Below are positions 60,719 through 64,000 of a DNA stretch of 64,000 nucleotides, in pieces; position 1 is the first letter of the stretch, and each line of letters begins with the position of its first letter. The notes beneath the pieces are model-generated. The model had not been told where the DNA came from and searched no databases. It worked only from the letters and a program-made list of their open reading frames with translations. Source of the DNA: Mageeibacillus sp. UBA6980 (GTDB lineage: Bacteria > Bacillota > Clostridia > Saccharofermentanales > Saccharofermentanaceae); the NCBI GenBank assembly GCA_002450095.1, contig DJYK01000036.1, positions 31,180 to 95,179 on the forward strand. The letters run 5' to 3'. Position numbers and translations under genes: made by a program.

Positions 60719-61642
60719 ATGGGTTTATTTGAGTCGTTTAAGAGAGGACTTGCCAAGACACGTGATTTCTGGGCAGCCGAATGGGTTAAGACTACAGCAT
60801 CCCACGGCAAATTCGACCAGGATATGTTGGATGAGCTTGAAGAGATAATGGTCAGAGCCGACTGCGGATTGTCTGCGAGTGAAGACGTTATCAACTATGT
60901 CAAGGATTATATCAAGAGGACCGGCGATGACTCCAATGACGGCGTAATGGTTGCCGTTAAGAAAAGGATCGTCGAGATATTGGGTGAGAAGCAGGAATTG
61001 ATAATAGAGCCCGGTAAGCTCAACATCATTCTTATGGTAGGAGTTAACGGCACCGGCAAGACGACTACGGCGGGTAAACTCGCAGCCAAATATAAGAAAC
61101 AGGGCAAAAGAGTCATCCTCGCTGCCGCTGATACTTTCAGAGCGGCTGCGGTAGATCAGCTTAAAGAATGGGGAACGAGAACAGAGACTGCGGTTATCTC
61201 ACACGGCGAAGGTTCCGACCCCGCATCCGTGGTTTTTGACGCTGTTGCCGCTGCCAAGGCTCGTAACAGTGATGTGCTTATCGTTGATACGGCCGGAAGA
61301 CTTCACAATAAGAAGAATCTGATGGATGAGCTCTCCAAGATCAACAGGATAATCGACAGGGAAGCCCCTGATGCCAATAAGAAATCCCTTCTTATAATCG
61401 ATGCCACGACCGGACAGAATGCGGTATTACAGACCGAGGCATTCTCTGAAGCGGTTAACCTCGATTATCTCGGGATCACCAAACTCGACGGTTCGGCCAA
61501 GGGCGGCGTTGCCATCGCTGTCTCATATCTTGCCAAGGTTCCGATAGTGCTTGCAGGATTGGGCGAGGGCGTTGACGACCTTATGGAATTCGATCCCGAG
61601 GCTTTTGCTGATGCATTGATTGACACCGAAAAATCAGTGTGA
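60719..61642 (+). CDS. ftsY: Signal recognition particle receptor FtsY
   Basis: GTPase that receives SRP-ribosome complexes at the membrane. 307 residues: N domain helices, then GTPase motifs GVNGTGKTTTAGKLA, DTFRAAAVDQL, DTAGRLHNKKNL, and TKLDGSAKGG. The short N-terminus lacks the acidic A domain of E. coli, as normal in Firmicutes. GGAG lies upstream of the ATG. The rnc-smc-ftsY order is standard. The rpsO promoter lies in its last codons. Confidence 0.96.
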   Translation: MGLFESFKRGLAKTRDFWAAEWVKTTASHGKFDQDMLDELEEIMVRADCGLSASEDVINYVKDYIKRTGDDSNDGVMVAVKKRIVEILGEKQELIIEPGKLNIILMVGVNGTGKTTTAGKLAAKYKKQGKRVILAAADTFRAAAVDQLKEWGTRTETAVISHGEGSDPASVVFDAVAAAKARNSDVLIVDTAGRLHNKKNLMDELSKINRIIDREAPDANKKSLLIIDATTGQNAVLQTEAFSEAVNLDYLGITKLDGSAKGGVAIAVSYLAKVPIVLAGLGEGVDDLMEFDPEAFADALIDTEKSV

Positions 61643-61648
61643 TATTAT
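61620..61648 (+). promoter_or_regulatory. rpsO promoter in the 3' end of ftsY
   Basis: A consensus TTGACA (61620-61625), a 17-base spacer ending in TGA (extended -10), then TATTAT (61643-61648). Start expected near 61655. Confidence 0.78.
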
Positions 61649-61654
61649 CCGTAA

Positions 61655-61734
61655 GCTTGCCGTGACGCAGAAACAGGGCTTGTCCGCCTTTTCCGCAGTC
61701 ACAGGTGAATAATAATTAAACGGAGGACAGAATT
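61655..61734 (+). promoter_or_regulatory. rpsO leader with a hairpin, possible S15 autoregulation site
   Basis: GTGACGC (61662-61668) can pair with GC-A-GTCAC (61695-61702), with a 26-base loop, upstream of the GGAGG site. S15 leaders in several bacteria bind S15 and repress translation; whether this one does is a guess. Confidence 0.4.
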
Positions 61735-61998
61735 ATGTCACAGATCAACAAGGCTGAGATCATTTCCCAGTACGCAACACACGAAGGCGACACAGGATCT
61801 CCTGAGGTTCAGATCGCTATCCTCTCTGCAAGGATCAATCTTCTTACAGAGCACCTCAAGACTCACAAGGGTGACCACCACTCAAGAAGAGGACTTCTCA
61901 TGATGGTCGGTAAGAGAAGAGGACTTCTCGAGTATCTTCAGAAGATCGATATCGAGAGATACAGAGCGATAGTTTCCAAGCTTGGTTTGAGAAAGTAA
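61735..61998 (+). CDS. rpsO: 30S ribosomal protein S15
   Basis: Binds 16S rRNA early in 30S assembly. 87 residues with the family core GDTGSPEVQIAILSARINLLTEH (with TGSPE and HHSRRGLLMMVGKRRGLL clear). CGGAGG precedes the ATG. A terminator follows. pnp, the common partner, is not seen. Confidence 0.97.
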   Translation: MSQINKAEIISQYATHEGDTGSPEVQIAILSARINLLTEHLKTHKGDHHSRRGLLMMVGKRRGLLEYLQKIDIERYRAIVSKLGLRK

Positions 61999-62021
61999 TC
62001 GATATCAACTATGAGATCACG

Positions 62022-62051
62022 AGGGACTGTCTTACGGCAGTCCCTTATTTT
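62022..62051 (+). terminator. Terminator after rpsO
   Basis: A 9-bp stem AGGGACTG/CAGTCCCT extended by one pair, loop TCTTACGG, followed by a short T-rich run with one A. Confidence 0.82.
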
Positions 62052-62133
62052 ATGCCGGGATCAAGTTTCTTTTTGCGATGGCACAATATATTGTTATGAT
62101 ATAATGATATGAGTTGAAAATATGGGGGTTAAT

Positions 62134-64000
62134 ATGGCTTCTAAGTCAGATTACGGTAACGAGAGCATTACTATGCTCAAGGGTGCTGAGAGAGTAAGAA
62201 AGCGCCCGGGTGTTATATTCGGTTCGGATGATCTTGAAGGATGCATACATTCTTTCTTCGAGATTCTTTCCAATTCAATAGATGAGGCCAGAGAAGGCCA
62301 CGGTAAGCAGATAATCATTACGAGATTTAAGGACGGCTCTTTGCAGGTCGAGGACTTTGGACGAGGCATTCCTTTGGATTTCAATCCCAAGGAGAACCGT
62401 TATAACTGGGAGCTCGTATATTGTGAGCTCTATGCAGGCGCGAAGTACGATAACAATTCGCTCGGAGATTACGAGTATTCGTTAGGCCTTAACGGTCTCG
62501 GTGCCTGTGCGACACAGTATTCTTCGGAGTACTTTGAAGTTACCGTGTTCCGTGATAAGACGAAGTACTCGCTTTCCTTTAGGAAAGGCGAAGTCGTCGG
62601 GGAGCTTATTAAGGAGCCTTACAGGTTCAAAAGGACCGGAACGATACAGAAGTGGAAGCCTGACTCTGAAGTCTTTACGGATACCGTGATCCCTTATGAG
62701 AGGCTTAGAGATATCGTTAAGAAGCAGTCGGTTGTTAACGGCGGAATCGAGTTCAAGCTTATAGATGAGGCTCTCGGAACAGAGGAGTCCTTTCTTTGTC
62801 CGGACGGAATCACGGGTTTCTGTGATGAATTGAGCCAGATGAAAGGCTTTACCGATGTCTGTCACTTCGAGGGTGAAGGCAAGGGCAGAGATGCCGATGA
62901 CAGACCTGTATATAAGTGTAAAGCGGAAATCGCTTTCCTTTTTAATAACGAAGTCAATGAGATCGAGTACTTCCATAACTCGAGCTTCCTCGAGCACGGA
63001 GGATCTCCCGACAGAGCGGTTAAGAATGCCTTTGTCTATGCCATCGATAAGGAGATCAAGGCGAGGGATAAGTATAAAGCGAACGAGAATAAGATCAAGT
63101 TCGAGGATATTCAGGATTCCCTTATCCTTATTACTTCCACATTCTCGACGTTTACTTCGTATGAGAACCAGACTAAGAAAGCTATCAACAATAAGTTCAT
63201 TCAGGACTTTATGACAGACCTTATCAAGAGAAATCTTGAAGTATGGTTTATCGAGAATAAGCAGCAGGGAGATAAGGTCGTAGATCAGATCCTTATCAAC
63301 AAAAGATCCCGTGAGAATGCCGAGAAGGCGAGAGTCAATATCAAAAAGCAGCTGACGGGTAAGGTCGATATCAATAACAGGATCAAGAAATTCGTTGACT
63401 GCAGATCCAAGGACACGAACAAGCGAGAGCTTTATATCGTTGAGGGTGATTCCGCTTTGGGTTCCGTTAAACTCGGAAGAGATGCCGAGTTCCAGGGCAT
63501 TATGCCGGTAAGAGGTAAGATCTTAAACTGCCTTAAGGCTGACTATTCAACGATCTTTAAGAGCGAGATCATAACGGATCTTATCAAGGTATTGGGCTGC
63601 GGAGTTGAGATATCCAATAAGCACAGCAAGGATATGAGTGCTTTTAATATCGATCAGCTTCGTTGGAATAAGATAATCGTCTGCACCGATGCCGACGTCG
63701 ACGGCTTCCAGATCAGGACATTGATCCTGGCGATGATCTACAGACTCTGTCCGACACTTATCGAGAAGGGATTTGTATATATCGCGGAGTCTCCTTTGTT
63801 CGAGATAACGGTGAGGACTAAGGGTAAAGGTTCGACCGAGCAGACATTCTTCGCTTTTAACGAGAAGGAGAAGACTGAGATCCTTTCCAGGTTCGATGCC
63901 GATAAGGTTTCCATCAATATCCAAAGATCGAAAGGTCTCGGTGAGAACGAACCCGAGATGATGTGGGAGACCACTATGAATCCGAAGACCAGACGTCTTA
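62134..64000 (+). CDS. Divergent type IIA topoisomerase subunit B (ParE/GyrB-like), cut by the window end
   Basis: At least 622 codons, running off the end. GHKL ATPase motifs: SNSIDEAREGHG (Asn for Mg), DFGRGIP and a glycine-rich LGLNGLGACAT. Toprim motifs EGDSALGS and DADVDG are intact. The early RKRPGVIFGSDDLEG replaces the usual RKRPGMYIG of GyrB and ParE, and spacing between domains differs. I take it as an atypical subunit B of the kind found in some clostridia, not the main gyrase. The partner subunit A is probably downstream. The start ATG 62134 has GGGGG five bases upstream; an extended -10, TGATATAAT, lies at 62097-62105. Confidence 0.86.
   Translation, partial: MASKSDYGNESITMLKGAERVRKRPGVIFGSDDLEGCIHSFFEILSNSIDEAREGHGKQIIITRFKDGSLQVEDFGRGIPLDFNPKENRYNWELVYCELYAGAKYDNNSLGDYEYSLGLNGLGACATQYSSEYFEVTVFRDKTKYSLSFRKGEVVGELIKEPYRFKRTGTIQKWKPDSEVFTDTVIPYERLRDIVKKQSVVNGGIEFKLIDEALGTEESFLCPDGITGFCDELSQMKGFTDVCHFEGEGKGRDADDRPVYKCKAEIAFLFNNEVNEIEYFHNSSFLEHGGSPDRAVKNAFVYAIDKEIKARDKYKANENKIKFEDIQDSLILITSTFSTFTSYENQTKKAINNKFIQDFMTDLIKRNLEVWFIENKQQGDKVVDQILINKRSRENAEKARVNIKKQLTGKVDINNRIKKFVDCRSKDTNKRELYIVEGDSALGSVKLGRDAEFQGIMPVRGKILNCLKADYSTIFKSEIITDLIKVLGCGVEISNKHSKDMSAFNIDQLRWNKIIVCTDADVDGFQIRTLILAMIYRLCPTLIEKGFVYIAESPLFEITVRTKGKGSTEQTFFAFNEKEKTEILSRFDADKVSINIQRSKGLGENEPEMMWETTMNPKTRRL

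Noticed and set aside
1..64000. Prophage, insertion sequence, integron or plasmid region
   Set aside because: No transposase, integrase, resolvase or phage structural gene, no target duplications and no clear change in base use.

Overview
This window looks like chromosomal DNA of an anaerobic Firmicute of class Clostridia. The evidence is the gene content and order (ireB-ruvX-DUF1292, recA-recX-rimO-pgsA, acpP-rnc-smc-ftsY), strong AGGAGG-type ribosome binding sites, frequent TTG/GTG starts, and a LexA box of the Bacillus/Clostridium type. I cannot place it below class level. I see no transposase, integrase, phage gene or CRISPR array. The window is compact core genome with a few accessory genes, mostly in 20-45 kb.

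Layout. 0-0.25 kb: tRNA-Asp and tRNA-Phe. 0.35-2.7 kb: an envelope pair, an unknown anchored protein and a phosphodiester glycosidase-like protein. 2.8-8 kb: Ca2+-type P-ATPase, secG and RNase R. 8-9.4 kb (minus): a glycosyltransferase and a Crh-like HPr protein, divergent from aspS-mtaB. 12.6-17.9 kb: ireB, ruvX, two DUF1292 proteins, a CPBP protease and a large anchored extracellular protein. 17.9-20.7 kb (minus): a csoR-copA copper operon with two visible operators and a C-terminal CopZ module that has its own start. 20.75-21.8 kb: a 62-bp tandem repeat and a nuclease-fold protein. 21.9-28.6 kb: tRNA-Val overlapping the end of a fliB-like gene, nnrE, and a TetR regulator divergent from an MMPL exporter and its repeat-rich partner. 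28.7-36.9 kb: flavodoxin, patatin, uppP, GH43 and LysR genes, two alpha/beta hydrolases, a DUF3737 remnant, and LytTR/DUF3021. 36.9-40.9 kb (minus): a 1308-residue APC permease fused to GGDEF-REC-GGDEF-EAL. 41-45.7 kb: citrate synthase, a PutP-like symporter, an SDR and a small anchored protein. 45.8-64 kb: tRNA-Trp, then proC-rnhA-nudix-ftsK-murJ, recA-recX-rimO-pgsA, acpP, rnc-smc-ftsY, rpsO, and a divergent topoisomerase subunit B cut by the window end.

How the genes work together. The copper genes form a closed circuit of sensor, pump and chaperone. The TetR/MMPL/repeat-protein set looks like a self-regulated export system with three copies of one operator. recA carries a LexA box inside its leader, and the genes after it overlap. 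The strongest candidates for new biology are the permease/cyclic-di-GMP fusion, the copA gene with an internal CopZ start, the protein-gene/tRNA-Val overlap with an embedded tRNA promoter, the leader hairpin that hides a ribosome binding site at 35.0 kb, and the 62-bp hairpin repeats at 20.75 kb.
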